This document shows, piece after piece, positions 16,003 to 24,705 of a DNA stretch of 56,887 nucleotides. This DNA comes from JBCFBK01 sp050173895. GTDB lineage: Bacteria; Bacteroidota; Bacteroidia; Bacteroidales; Prolixibacteraceae. The stretch's first letter is position 1; every line of letters starts with the position of its first letter. The stretch spans positions 1 to 56,887 of the forward strand of contig JBFXKJ010000002.1 in the NCBI GenBank assembly GCA_050173895.1. The letters run 5' to 3'. The notes below the pieces were generated by a model. The model was given only the letters and a program-made list of their open reading frames with translations. It was not told the origin of the DNA and did not search any database. Position numbers and translations under genes: made by a program.

Positions 16003-18417
16003 TGATCCGGATTTGCTTCCGGCAGGTCTGCCGTACACCGTATGCTTGCCCCAGGGTGTCATTACCCGGCCCCGGTCAGTCCAGTTTAACTTTTGACGGA
16101 GAAAAAGGTGGATAGCTTTTGTATTCGTGGTGGTCATCTCGCTTTTTTTCCTTCCTATGACTACCACCCAAAGCTCAGGGACGCTAACTCTATCTATTGG
16201 TTTGGTCCCTTCTGGATTCAGATCGTCGTGCCTCATCGCCCAGAAGTTCATTCTTTCGATGGGTTCTTTACTCGACCAATCTTCCGGTAGCGGCGCCTCT
16301 AAAAATTCTTCTATCTCGCCTTCCCACGGTTCCCGTGCCCGGTGCTTCTCCTGCACTTCCGATGCCATATCCTGAAGCTGTTTTGGCAGGTAGAGGGTTT
16401 CGCCTGTCCTGTATAGGTGTGCTGCTTCAGCCCATATCTGTTCTATTTCATCGTCCGCCATGCCGAACAGATCTTTCGTCGCTTCCCGCTTACCGACAAT
16501 TACCGGCCAAAATCGCCGGTTACCGGTGGGATCATGGAGAAAATCCGGGTCGTTGGTGGTGCCGAAAAAAACGCACTGGCGTGGGAAGTTTTCGGTGCGT
16601 TTGCCGTATGCGACCCGGAACCGGTCTTCCGTTTTGGAAAGAAAATGTTTAATTGCTTCAAGCTCCGCCCGCTTAAATCCGACGAGCTCGCCGATTTCAA
16701 GGATCCAGACTCCCTGAAGGGCCTCGTATGATTCCTTCCCTTTGATCATTCCAAACGAATCGGAAAACCATTGTCGACCCAACTTTCTTAGGATTGTGCT
16801 TTTCCCGATTCCCTGTTTTCCGACCAGTACCAGTACGTAATCAAATTTTATACCGGGTACAAATACCCGGGCCACGGCTGCGGTAAAAATCTTACGGGTA
16901 ACAGCCCGGGTGTATTCTGTGTCTTCGGCGCCAAGGTAGTCTATGAACAATGTGTCGATGCGGCGTTCCTGGTCCCATTCCAGTGATTCCAGGTAATCCC
17001 GGACAGGATGAAAGGAATTGGTTTCGAGTGTCAGAGCAAGCCCGTCCTGGATCTTCTGAACGCCTGTCAGGTCATAAGTCTTTTCAAGGTATGCCCTTAA
17101 CCCCGCATCGTCTGTATCGACCAGGTAGGGGCAAGACGGGTTTATTTTTCGCCATGGCAGGCCGCGTAACGCGACCGGGCGGTTTTCAAATTTATTGGTC
17201 GCAAAACAGCCTTTCAGTGCCGGGTCGTTAGCCAGGATCAGTTGTACATTACTAACAGTGCTTCTGTATCTTCCTTTCCCGTCTACTTCCATTTCGCCTA
17301 ACCAGTCTGCATTAACCGGTTCCAAGTCATCTGCTGTGCCTGCAAAATCGGACATGGCGCCCTGCAGTCGTTCAATGCCCAATTGCTTGCGGACGCTGTG
17401 ATCCTTTGACGCGAGTTGAATCATAGCCGTAAAACTTGGCAGCTTTCCCGGCGGGGTGCCTGGCTTTGCATCTTCGTCCTGCAAATGGTACAGATGGATC
17501 CGGACCAGGTCGAAAGCATTACAAAGCTTCCCGGAGCAGGGGTCGGTCCCGTGATGGCTGAAAGCGAACTTATCATCATAGACTATAAGCCCGGCCGCTG
17601 TGGATCCCTCTACGTAGGTGTAACGGTTCTCTATGTCGCAGGCGGAATATACTTCATCCAAGAATAGCTCTATCGCCTCATGTACATTGTAAGTACGACA
17701 AAAAGCCCCGACGATCCCCGGCTTCTCGAGCGGATCACCCTGCTTTAAAGCTTCCCGGTATATTACTTTACCCAGCCTGTCCGATACCGGCCACTCGCTT
17801 GCGTCCTTCCAGTTGCGATAGGATGAAAGCATTTGATCGGCCGGCAGCCACGGGCCATCCTGGTACTTGAAAATATACTCACCGTCTTTTGGAGTGCTTG
17901 GCCAGTACATAAGGCGCTCCGGCTCGAAGGTTGTATCGTCGAACGCATTGATATTTATATCCCCGGCCAGCCTTCTGGCGATGGCCGTGTATTCGTCCGT
18001 CGTAACGGGCCGATCCAGCGGGACAATAAGCCGCAAACGGGGATTATCGGGGGTATGCTTATGTGTTGAGTATATGGCTGCAGCATTGCCATAGTACATA
18101 ACCAGGTCATCCCAAATATCCATTTTCCCGAAATCGGCATCCAGGGTAATTAGTTGCCGGTGCGTGATCGAACCTTTTTTTCGTCTTCCGCTATTAACAT
18201 AGCCTCCTACAAACCCGCCAATGTCCTTTATTTCATCTTGTCGGGTTTTACTGGCGGCCATGTATTCCGTGTACTTTTCTGCTGTTCGATGCGTTTCTTT
18301 AATCCGGTTCAGCAACATTGACCAGGTTATTTCCCTGTTTTGCCAATGTGTTTCCTTCCGGCTTTTGCCGGTGGCGATGTCAAAGGATCCGTTATATTTT
18401 ATATTGAGTTCAGGCAT
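15907..18417 (-). CDS. VapE-type primase/ATPase (BT4734-like N-terminal domain)
   Basis: An 836-residue replication protein. Residues 20-200 resemble the BT4734/VirE-N domain, an archaeo-eukaryotic-type primase: LDADFG at about 92-97 supplies acidic residues and STHKHTPDNPRLRLIVP at about 117 the His motif. Residues 480-760 are a VapE-like P-loop ATPase, with Walker A GKQGIGKST near 530, a downstream WILEIGEL stretch and FFGTTNDPDFLHDPTGNRRF. Such proteins prime and unwind DNA for phages and satellites. The C-terminal tail (KSGSRTSDKNERTSDPAP) is low-complexity and is encoded by the CTTGTCC repeats. The ATG at 18417 overlaps the end of the methyltransferase remnant. It probably starts replication of the element after excision. 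Confidence 0.9.
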   Translation of the reverse strand: MPELNIKYNGSFDIATGKSRKETHWQNREITWSMLLNRIKETHRTAEKYTEYMAASKTRQDEIKDIGGFVGGYVNSGRRKKGSITHRQLITLDADFGKMDIWDDLVMYYGNAAAIYSTHKHTPDNPRLRLIVPLDRPVTTDEYTAIARRLAGDININAFDDTTFEPERLMYWPSTPKDGEYIFKYQDGPWLPADQMLSSYRNWKDASEWPVSDRLGKVIYREALKQGDPLEKPGIVGAFCRTYNVHEAIELFLDEVYSACDIENRYTYVEGSTAAGLIVYDDKFAFSHHGTDPCSGKLCNAFDLVRIHLYHLQDEDAKPGTPPGKLPSFTAMIQLASKDHSVRKQLGIERLQGAMSDFAGTADDLEPVNADWLGEMEVDGKGRYRSTVSNVQLILANDPALKGCFATNKFENRPVALRGLPWRKINPSCPYLVDTDDAGLRAYLEKTYDLTGVQKIQDGLALTLETNSFHPVRDYLESLEWDQERRIDTLFIDYLGAEDTEYTRAVTRKIFTAAVARVFVPGIKFDYVLVLVGKQGIGKSTILRKLGRQWFSDSFGMIKGKESYEALQGVWILEIGELVGFKRAELEAIKHFLSKTEDRFRVAYGKRTENFPRQCVFFGTTNDPDFLHDPTGNRRFWPVIVGKREATKDLFGMADDEIEQIWAEAAHLYRTGETLYLPKQLQDMASEVQEKHRAREPWEGEIEEFLEAPLPEDWSSKEPIERMNFWAMRHDDLNPEGTKPIDRVSVPELWVVVIGRKKSEMTTTNTKAIHLFLRQKLNWTDRGRVMTPWGKHTVYGRPAGSKSGSRTSDKNERTSDPAPVLEKRTTGQVRTSKENG

Positions 18418-18559
18418 AATGTACCTTTAAGAAGTTTCTAAATCGTTCTTCCTGTCTTTCAAAATGTACCGGGTCGATCTCAAACCCGATATAATTTACT
18501 GCCGGTTTTTGAGTTGGATGGAATTGCTTTTCCCCGAAGTTTTTCTTGCTTAAGTTCAG
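18410..18559 (-). pseudogene. Remnant of a DNA methyltransferase
   Basis: One frame reads KNFGEKQFHPTQKPAVNYIG then FEIDPVHFERQEERF and RNFLKVHYA, ending in TGA at 18412-18410 that overlaps the VapE start. HPTQKP followed by (Y)IGFEID...ER is the C-terminal signature of beta-class N4/N6 DNA methyltransferases. However, the SAM-binding FxGxG motif I, which should lie between these two motifs, and the upstream DPPY motif are both gone. An in-frame deletion joins KPA directly to VNYIGFE. The original enzyme would have modified element DNA against host restriction. Confidence 0.65.
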
Positions 18560-18653
18560 CTAAATGCTTATCTTTACCACTGTTAGCATTTGAACTAATA
18601 ACTTGATTCTTCAAGGTCGGTCGGGGGGCTGACCTTTTGTTTTGTGTGTTCAT
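18480..18653 (-). CDS. Small basic ORF (57 aa), doubtful
   Basis: The ATG at 18653 lies 2 bases after the stop of the HTH gene, a coupled arrangement. The product MNTQNKRSAPRPTLKNQVIS is followed by a lysine- and serine-rich tail. The last third overlaps the methyltransferase remnant in another frame, so only the first 35-40 codons may be original and the rest may be the product of a deletion junction. No family is recognised. Confidence 0.3.
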   Translation of the reverse strand: MNTQNKRSAPRPTLKNQVISSNANSGKDKHLAELKQEKLRGKAIPSNSKTGSKLYRV

Positions 18654-18655
18654 GA

Positions 18656-18991
18656 TCAAGCCCTCCGACCTTTGGGTTTAACCATATATTCTTCAGGATT
18701 GGCCGCTATTTCGGCATTGGTCTTATTCCGGCCAGCCTTTAGATAATCAATTAAATCCTTCTTTAGAAAATAGAGTTTTTTCCCTCTTTTCATGAAAGGA
18801 AGTTCTCCCTTGCTGGTTTTCTGATAAATCGTGGGTTTGGTGCAATCGAGTAATTCAGCGGCTCCATCAACCGTTAGCAGTTGATCATCTTTGTCGATGG
18901 GTTCTTGTCTCTCTCTCCGTATTTCGTATTCTCGGAGGGCAGCAAATACTATTTGCTTTATGTCTTCTGGTGTAGAAATTATTAGTTCCAT
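18656..18991 (-). CDS. Excisionase-like helix-turn-helix protein
   Basis: A 111-residue protein. Residues 38-85 are an HTH_17/excisionase-type domain: LLTVDGAAELLDCTKPTIYQ, KTSKGELPFMKRGKKLYFLK, then KDLIDYLK. This is the standard pattern of Bacteroidota element proteins next to integrases. The N-terminus (EDIKQIVFAALREYEIRR) is helical and may dimerise; the C-terminus is basic. It lies between the integrase side and the VapE gene, all leftward. It likely bends attachment-site DNA to direct the integrase to excision, or regulates replication genes. The assignment is from family and position. Confidence 0.8.
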   Translation of the reverse strand: MELIISTPEDIKQIVFAALREYEIRRERQEPIDKDDQLLTVDGAAELLDCTKPTIYQKTSKGELPFMKRGKKLYFLKKDLIDYLKAGRNKTNAEIAANPEEYMVKPKGRRA

Positions 18992-19077
18992 GACTGTAAA
19001 TTTTTCATGGAGCTAAGAAACTGGGTGTTTCTTTGGGTGCTTGGGTGGATTTATGGAAAAATTTGATTTATAAATAT

Positions 19078-19938
19078 CTAATTATCAATATTCAGCGAAG
19101 TATTGACAATCTTTTTGGGTGTTTCTTTGGGTGTCAAGCAATTAATCGCTGCATTTATTTCGTTTTTGGCCGTAAGGGTGCGTTCTGTTTTGCCGGTTTT
19201 GTATGAAGAAACTAATTTTCTACCCAATTCGCTCCCCTTAAAAAGAAACCTTTCAGCCGACCATTGGTTGAATGATTTAATACTCTCGTCGGGAATTAGC
19301 TTTTCCAGTTCGGAAAGGAAATACCCAAAATCTTGGGTTGCTCCTTTTATGAAGTTTAGTTTTCTAACAGGGATATTGACGTTAAAGCAATCAATGTAAT
19401 CGGAGAGATCTGTTTTTTCAAAAAGTTTACCATTGATTTTAGTATAGAAAATTTGTAGTTCGTTATCCAAGTCTTTTCCAAATATTGTCTGAGATTTCGA
19501 CAAAGTATCTGTTACATCCGCTGCCCCGAGCTGAGCTTTTCCCCCCAGATCATTTTCTTCTTGCTTTAATAAGGTATAAAGGTCCCGATCCGTAATGGCT
19601 TTCAGTTTGAGAGGAAAGGTCAAGTCTTGCCTATTGTAATGCTGCGCAATCCCATTATAAACATAGCAATAAGAATCATCTTTTGCGACCGCTTGTAATA
19701 GCCAATGTCTCACTAATCGGGCCTGTTGAAGATCTGGCAACTCACTGATTTCGTTCAATATTTTATTTGTGCCAGTTTCCGAATTTCTTACTTTGGAGAG
19801 TTTATTAACGAAGTCATGTAATAGCTTTATTATGCTGCCTGCATTATTTACGGAGCATCCATTACCATTAATTAAGTGGTCTATAATGTCATCGTTTTTA
19901 AAGTCTAAATATTCCAATGGTTTTAAAAATGGTTCCAT
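19078..19938 (-). CDS. Hypothetical protein next to the integrase (286 aa)
   Basis: A soluble, mostly helical protein starting MEPFLKPLEYLDFKNDDIID, with no signal peptide, membrane segment or recognised motif. The middle (QQARLVRHWLLQAVAKDDSY) and C-terminal (LIPDESIKSFNQWSAERFLF) parts have no known family signature. It follows the integrase by 42 bases on the same strand and is probably cotranscribed with it. Proteins of this size beside Bacteroidota integrases are usually unannotated. Its end at 19078 leaves 86 AT-rich bases before the HTH gene. Confidence 0.55.
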   Translation of the reverse strand: MEPFLKPLEYLDFKNDDIIDHLINGNGCSVNNAGSIIKLLHDFVNKLSKVRNSETGTNKILNEISELPDLQQARLVRHWLLQAVAKDDSYCYVYNGIAQHYNRQDLTFPLKLKAITDRDLYTLLKQEENDLGGKAQLGAADVTDTLSKSQTIFGKDLDNELQIFYTKINGKLFEKTDLSDYIDCFNVNIPVRKLNFIKGATQDFGYFLSELEKLIPDESIKSFNQWSAERFLFKGSELGRKLVSSYKTGKTERTLTAKNEINAAINCLTPKETPKKIVNTSLNIDN

Positions 19939-19980
19939 ATTTCATTCGTTTACAAGATCAAACCCTGATTTTATAGTTTC

Positions 19981-21276
19981 TCATTTGAAATTCATTAGAT
20001 TATCAGCTATTTGCTTCATAGTATCATCTTCAAACCCGGCAAAATAACCCTCTGTGGTGGCTAAATTGTGATGATTGAGGGCCTGTCTGATCTGTTCCAA
20101 ACTGGCTCCGTTCCTGATGGCGTTAGTGGCAAAACTATGTCTGCTCCAATAACTGGATATTTCTACCGGTAAACCGTTCGTCTTTGCTAAACTCTTTATC
20201 TGATCGTTTATAAACCGGGTGAATAATCCTGATTTGCGGAAAATTTCCTCATCACTCATCCCTTGACTGACGATATCAAAAATATAGTTATCCGGGCTTT
20301 TATCCGGGTTCCCATATGTCTCAATAAACCGGACAGCATAATCGTTCAGGTAAACCACAACCGGCGTTTGCTTTGCCTTTGTGGTGCGCTTGGTTTTCTC
20401 CCTTACATAAACCAACTTATCTCCGGAAATATACTTGTATTTGAGTCGGATCAGGTCTTTAACGTTCATTCCGGAGGTGTTAAACAAGAAGAACCAAAAG
20501 TCTTTCGCTTTCTGCTGGTAGCCATTGGCAGGTACGGCATCAAACAGTTGCTTAAGCTGTTCTTTATTCAAAGCCTTTTTGACTGATTTTGGGGCTGGTA
20601 TTTCATATTTTCCTTTCCCAAACGGGTAAAGCTCTGGTTTGATCGTTTTGTCACTTATGGCAATCTTAAACAAAGCCCTGAGCGGTCTTAAATAAATCCC
20701 CACGCTGGTAACGCTCTTCCCGGCTCCAGTCATAAACCTTTCGTACCGGTTGAGCCAGGTAACGGTAACGTCCTGAAAAGTAAGTGACACATCTCTGCCA
20801 TTGTTGAGGTAGAGGGTAAACGATAGTAGGGAATTGGCCGAACAGGTGTAAGAGGAGGCGGTCCCTATCTGGCCGTTCTCTTTGTAACAGTTTATGGCAT
20901 CCTGATAACGATCAAATACATTATTATCGGCTCCGGGTTTGCCAAAAAATGCCTTTTCAAACGCTTTAAATTCAAACTGATCCTCTGACAAAATAAGATC
21001 GTTTGCTTTCTTCAAAAGCTGAAACAGAGTTATCTTAGTTTCTTTCAGCTTTCCCCTTGGGTTCCCGGTTGCAATAGCCGTAAACTGCTCCTCCGTTACT
21101 TTAACTTTTGTAGTGAAATACTTTGGTTTACGCTCGTGAATGATCCTGATCCGGACAGTAAACGTGTTGTTCTTGTTTGGGTGCTGCGTGTCCAGCAAAG
21201 CACAAAGGGAAACATTTTTACCCCGGAGCCGGTCGTTATTCTGTTCAGGGTGTTCTATGGTTAATATCCTGCTCAT
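19981..21276 (-). CDS. int: Tyrosine-type site-specific recombinase (integrase)
   Basis: A 431-residue integrase with the Bacteroidota layout: an arm-binding N-terminus (KKNNTFTVRIRIIHERKPKY-type region near residues 30-60), a core-binding SAM-like domain (about 115-215) and a C-terminal catalytic domain. The box II region reads SYWSRHSFATN (Arg near residue 379, with the usual first His replaced by Tyr), followed by ALNHHN and the nucleophile in TEGYFAGF (about 410). The usual first catalytic Arg position reads GMNVKDL, where Asn replaces Arg, as in many Bacteroidota integrases. It lies 160 bases from the tRNA-Gln fragment, the expected place for the gene that inserted this element into that tRNA. 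Confidence 0.92.
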   Translation of the reverse strand: MSRILTIEHPEQNNDRLRGKNVSLCALLDTQHPNKNNTFTVRIRIIHERKPKYFTTKVKVTEEQFTAIATGNPRGKLKETKITLFQLLKKANDLILSEDQFEFKAFEKAFFGKPGADNNVFDRYQDAINCYKENGQIGTASSYTCSANSLLSFTLYLNNGRDVSLTFQDVTVTWLNRYERFMTGAGKSVTSVGIYLRPLRALFKIAISDKTIKPELYPFGKGKYEIPAPKSVKKALNKEQLKQLFDAVPANGYQQKAKDFWFFLFNTSGMNVKDLIRLKYKYISGDKLVYVREKTKRTTKAKQTPVVVYLNDYAVRFIETYGNPDKSPDNYIFDIVSQGMSDEEIFRKSGLFTRFINDQIKSLAKTNGLPVEISSYWSRHSFATNAIRNGASLEQIRQALNHHNLATTEGYFAGFEDDTMKQIADNLMNFK

Positions 21277-21435
21277 TGTTTATAATGAATATTTCTAAAC
21301 ATTTTCTAAACAAAGAAAAGAAATAACCATTAAATAAACAATAAAAAATTACAAACAAGATAATCTCATTATATTTGTTATCAGTAATTTAATAAATTAA
21401 ATAGAAATATCCAATAATCAATAAATACATTCATA

Positions 21436-21484
21436 TTTTGACTCTGGATCAGAAGAGTCCAGGTTCGAGCCCTGGCAGGACAAC
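21436..21484 (+). tRNA. 3' half of tRNA-Gln(CTG): displaced attachment site (attR)
   Basis: TTTTGA/TCAGAA (21436-21441, 21449-21454) form the anticodon stem around loop CTCTGGA with anticodon CTG (21444-21446). The variable region, T-arm CCAGG-TTCGAGC-CCTGG (21459-21475) and acceptor strand CAGGACA (21476-21482) follow. The sequence to the left (21277-21435) is AT-rich with no D-arm or 5' acceptor strand, so only the 3' half is present. With the integrase adjacent, this is the junction where the element entered a tRNA-Gln gene. The stretch 21531-21743 holds nothing I recognise. Confidence 0.8.
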
Positions 21485-21493
21485 ATGATAGAC

Positions 21494-21530
21494 AAAGAGT
21501 TACGAAGATAAAATTTCGTAGCTCTTTTTT
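21494..21530 (+). terminator. Rho-independent terminator of the interrupted tRNA gene
   Basis: AAAGAGTTACGAA (21494-21506) pairs with TTCGTAGCTCTTT (from 21515) with one G-T pair, followed by a run of six T. It sits ten bases after the tRNA fragment, consistent with being the native terminator of the original tRNA gene. Confidence 0.8.
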
Positions 21531-21743
21531 CTTTGGTCCCAGGTAAGGCATTTGGACAACTATATTATTGCCGCCGATGACATTGAAACCGGGACCGGAA
21601 ATAAAATACCGGTTTGGCTCTTTGGCTTTTTGTATTAGGTATAATGCGGCACGGCCGGCGGAAAACTAATAATCTGTTAACACTAAATCAATTTCAGAAC
21701 GGCACGGAATAACGACATTTGCGGGCAAAACAGATTTGAAGCG

Positions 21744-22907
21744 ATGCAAATTACCACAAATATCGATCATGCCTTTTTAAAACGGGTCCGGTGGGCTGTT
21801 TTTTCCTTTTATTTTTTGCAGGGACTTTGTTTCTCCAGTTGGGCCAGCCGCATTCCCGACATCAAAACGGCCCTGGGGCTAAATGATGCTGCCTGGGGAA
21901 CAATCCTGCTGATGATCCCTTTGGGACAAATAACGGGGATGATCTTTTCGGGCGTGCTCGTTTCAAAGTTTGGCAGTAAACGGATCCTGAATCTCGCAAT
22001 TACCGGTTATTGCCTGAGCCTGCTCGCCATTGGCTCGGCAGCAAACGAGCTGATGCTAATGGGCAGCCTTGTTCTTTTTGGCTTTTTGGGAAACTTCAGT
22101 AATATATCGATCAATACACAAGGCGTTACGATCGAATCGATGTACACCAGGCCGATCATGGCTTCTTTCCATGGTGGCTGGAGCCTCGCAGGCCTGACGG
22201 GAGGCGCCGTCGGTCTGGCGATGACTTCGTCAGCAATACCCCCTTTGCCGCACTTCGCCCTGGTCGCCCTGATTGTCATCATCGGCACAAGGATAAACAT
22301 CGGGTATCTTCAGCCTGATGTCCGCCCGGCCGAAAAAGAAAACGGAAGAAAAAAACCGGAATTGTTCCTGTTCTGGCTGGGAACGGTCGCTTTTTGCGGG
22401 ATGGCTGCAGAAGGGGCCATGGCCGACTGGAGCGGACTGTATCTGAAAGACATCGTTCACATGCCGCATTACCTGGCTCCGCTCGGGTTGACGGTATATA
22501 TGGTCACGATGGCCACCGGCCGCTTCTTTGTCGATCGTTTTACTCAGTTATGGGGCCGGAAAAGAGTTCTGCAAGTTGGAGGGATGCTAATCTTTACCGG
22601 ACTTTCCCTGGCCGTCATTTATCCTCACCCGGTACTCACCCTTATCGCATTTATGGTTACCGGGATGGGAACAGCCAGCATTGTACCAACGGTTTACAGC
22701 GTAGCCGGCCGAAAAACAAGAATCCCGACCAGCATCGCGCTAACGTTCGTATCGAGCATCAGCTTTCTGGGCTTTCTGATGGGCCCGCCGCTGATCGGGT
22801 ATATCTCGGAAGCCACCAGCCTTCGCCACTCTTATTCGCTCATTGGATTGGCAGGTATTTGCATTGTCGTACTCGCATCCAGGCTGAAGGTCTTAAAAAC
22901 AGACTAA
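21744..22907 (+). CDS. MFS transporter, YbjJ-like
   Basis: A 387-residue integral membrane protein with about twelve hydrophobic segments and a central cytoplasmic loop (PDVRPAEKENGRKKPE, near 195-210). The first half has the GLCFSSWASRIPDIKTALGL opening and a VSKFGSKR loop 2-3 motif; a second motif (RFFVDRFTQLWGRKR) follows in the second half. The opening resembles the YbjJ family of major facilitator transporters, whose substrates are mostly unknown. It stands alone, with the tRNA fragment upstream and a convergent lyase gene downstream. Export of the nearby cluster's product is possible, but the position outside the main operon makes a housekeeping role equally likely. Confidence 0.85.
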   Translation: MQITTNIDHAFLKRVRWAVFSFYFLQGLCFSSWASRIPDIKTALGLNDAAWGTILLMIPLGQITGMIFSGVLVSKFGSKRILNLAITGYCLSLLAIGSAANELMLMGSLVLFGFLGNFSNISINTQGVTIESMYTRPIMASFHGGWSLAGLTGGAVGLAMTSSAIPPLPHFALVALIVIIGTRINIGYLQPDVRPAEKENGRKKPELFLFWLGTVAFCGMAAEGAMADWSGLYLKDIVHMPHYLAPLGLTVYMVTMATGRFFVDRFTQLWGRKRVLQVGGMLIFTGLSLAVIYPHPVLTLIAFMVTGMGTASIVPTVYSVAGRKTRIPTSIALTFVSSISFLGFLMGPPLIGYISEATSLRHSYSLIGLAGICIVVLASRLKVLKTD

Positions 22908-23062
22908 AAAACGCAGGAATATCCTTACCGGAAAGCGTACCATTGGCGCCGTCGCAACCTTCAGCCCACGGGCCGTTAGTCTGAATGAACCGTTCACGAA
23001 CAGGATTCAACTGTCCGCGGCTTTACGCCAGTTCGTTTCAGGCGACTCTCTTGCGGCACCCG

Positions 23063-23092
23063 AAAAAAAACCCCTCATCTGTGGATGAGAGG
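23063..23092 (-). terminator. Terminator for the lyase gene
   Basis: On the minus strand, CC-TCTCATC-CACA-GATGAGGGG is followed by eight T (23070-23063). It lies 25 bases past the stop of the lyase gene and also separates it from the convergent MFS gene. Nothing else is recognised in 22908-23062. Confidence 0.8.
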
Positions 23093-23117
23093 TAGTTTCT
23101 TTGGTCGTATATAGCTC

Positions 23118-24584
23118 TTATAAGCTGCTGCCGAAGTCCTGGCGGAATTTGGCCATCAGCTTTTCAACCCAGTCGCCGATCGGCTTCAGTTTCCCCACAA
23201 AGAACCGGAGTACCGGCGGTTCTTCGGTCCATTCCAGGCCTCCGATCAGGTCGCGGTTGTCATAAAGCCACTGCAGGCGGTCTTCCAGGTACTTCACCTG
23301 CGACAGGGTGAAAACCCTGCGCGGAAAGGCCAGCCTCAGCAGTTCAACATCGGCTAAAATATCATTTCCTTCAGCGTCACGCACGCTTGAGATCGTTCCC
23401 CGTTCCATTCCGCGGACCCCGGAAGCAATATAAACAGCAGCAGCCAAAGCTCCTGCCGGATACTGCGTTTGCGGGACATGCGGAATGAATTCGCTGGCAT
23501 TCAGATGGCACCCCAGACCGCCGGCGGGCGTAATCACAGGTATGCCTCGTTTCACCAGTGCATCAACCAGGTATTTTATGAAGGTCGGAGAATGGCTGAT
23601 CATATCAAAATCGAGCGTTTCGTACAAGCCCACGGCCATGGCTTCTATTTCACGAATGCTCATCCCTCCGTAAGTCAAGAAACCCTCAAACAATGGCACG
23701 AGATCGCGCATTTGCATATAAATATCATGGTTGTTCGTGCAGATACCGCCACCCCGGGTACAGCTTACCTTTCTTCCCGAGAAGTATGCGAAATCGGAAT
23801 AGCTCACCATTTCGTGCAGGATTTCCTTAATCGGCTTATCCCGGTATCCTTCTTCTCTGGTCTTAATAAAATACAGGTTCTCATTTACCAGGCTAAGGTC
23901 GATCAGTAATTTGATATGATTTGCCCTGGCAATGCCCGCCACCTCCCGCAGGTTTGCCATTGAGAACGGCTGTCCCCCGATCAGGTTGGTACCCGCTTCA
24001 AAACGGATATAGGCAATGTTCTCCGTACCCCACTTCTCAATGATTTTCTGCAACTTGTTTACATCCATGTTCCCTTTGAAGGGAAAATTACTGGTGGTTT
24101 TCAGCGCTTCATCGGTAAATATTTCCTCTACCACACCGCCGGCAAGTTCAATATGAGCCTTGGTTGTGGTAAAATGATAATTCATTGGGACAACCATTCC
24201 TTTTTTGATGAAGGCCTGGGAAATAATGTGTTCTGCTGCACGTCCCTGGTGTACCGGAAGAAAATACTTTTGATTGAAAACATCTTCAATGGCCTTCTGC
24301 AGTTTTGTGAAGCTGGCCGAACCGGCGTACGAATCATCGGCCAGGCTCATCGCCGCCACCTGATTGTCGCTCATAGCATTCGTCCCGGAGTCAGTCAGCA
24401 TGTCCAGGTAGACATCTTTATTCTGAAGAAGGAATGTATTGAAGCCTGCTTCGTATATCGATTCCCTGCGCTCCTCAATGGGTAACAGATTAAGTTTTTG
24501 CACCACGCGCACCTTATGCATCTCCAGTGGTGTTTCCTCTCCGCCATAAAATTTAACGGTCTTTAGTTGATCAAGGTTCTCCAT
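23118..24584 (-). CDS. tpl: Beta-eliminating PLP lyase, tyrosine phenol-lyase-like
   Basis: A 488-residue member of the tryptophanase/tyrosine phenol-lyase family. It carries LTDSGTNAMSDNQ, DDSYAGSASF, HQGRAAEH and the PLP-lysine region FSGRKVSCTRGGG (Lys near residue 266). Two positions separate the subfamilies: Thr124 of tyrosine phenol-lyase (Asp in tryptophanase) reads Thr here (NYHFTTTK, about 137), and Arg381 (Ile/Val in tryptophanase) reads Arg (GVRGMERG, about 393). I therefore favour cleavage of tyrosine to phenol, pyruvate and ammonia. The SGKKD of known enzymes is SGRKV, so activity on another aromatic amino acid is possible. The gene stands alone between its own promoter and terminator. 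Confidence 0.75.
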   Translation of the reverse strand: MENLDQLKTVKFYGGEETPLEMHKVRVVQKLNLLPIEERRESIYEAGFNTFLLQNKDVYLDMLTDSGTNAMSDNQVAAMSLADDSYAGSASFTKLQKAIEDVFNQKYFLPVHQGRAAEHIISQAFIKKGMVVPMNYHFTTTKAHIELAGGVVEEIFTDEALKTTSNFPFKGNMDVNKLQKIIEKWGTENIAYIRFEAGTNLIGGQPFSMANLREVAGIARANHIKLLIDLSLVNENLYFIKTREEGYRDKPIKEILHEMVSYSDFAYFSGRKVSCTRGGGICTNNHDIYMQMRDLVPLFEGFLTYGGMSIREIEAMAVGLYETLDFDMISHSPTFIKYLVDALVKRGIPVITPAGGLGCHLNASEFIPHVPQTQYPAGALAAAVYIASGVRGMERGTISSVRDAEGNDILADVELLRLAFPRRVFTLSQVKYLEDRLQWLYDNRDLIGGLEWTEEPPVLRFFVGKLKPIGDWVEKLMAKFRQDFGSSL

Positions 24585-24649
24585 GCGATCTTAAATATTG
24601 GTTTTTTTTATTGTCAGACCGAAAAACGCTCCGAAAGAGTGCATAAACA

Positions 24650-24679
24650 GCATCTCCGGGCTTGCTTTTCGGAAGATGC
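24650..24679 (-). promoter_or_regulatory. Hairpin in the lyase leader
   Basis: On the minus strand GCATCT-T-CCG (from 24679) pairs with CGG-AGATGC (to 24650), between the predicted transcription start near 24700 and the ATG at 24584. It lacks a T-run, so a leader-level control element is as likely as a fortuitous fold. No leader peptide with an aromatic run was found. Confidence 0.3.
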
Positions 24680-24705
24680 GAGTTTACGAATAATTAATTT
24701 TTAAT

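Noticed and set aside
16093..16731. Several plus-strand open frames across the primase gene
   Set aside because: They are antisense to a clearly coding gene with intact Walker and primase motifs.
23118..24584. Plain tryptophanase assignment
   Set aside because: The two subfamily-deciding residues are those of tyrosine phenol-lyase, so the broader family name plus the phenol-lyase preference is given instead.
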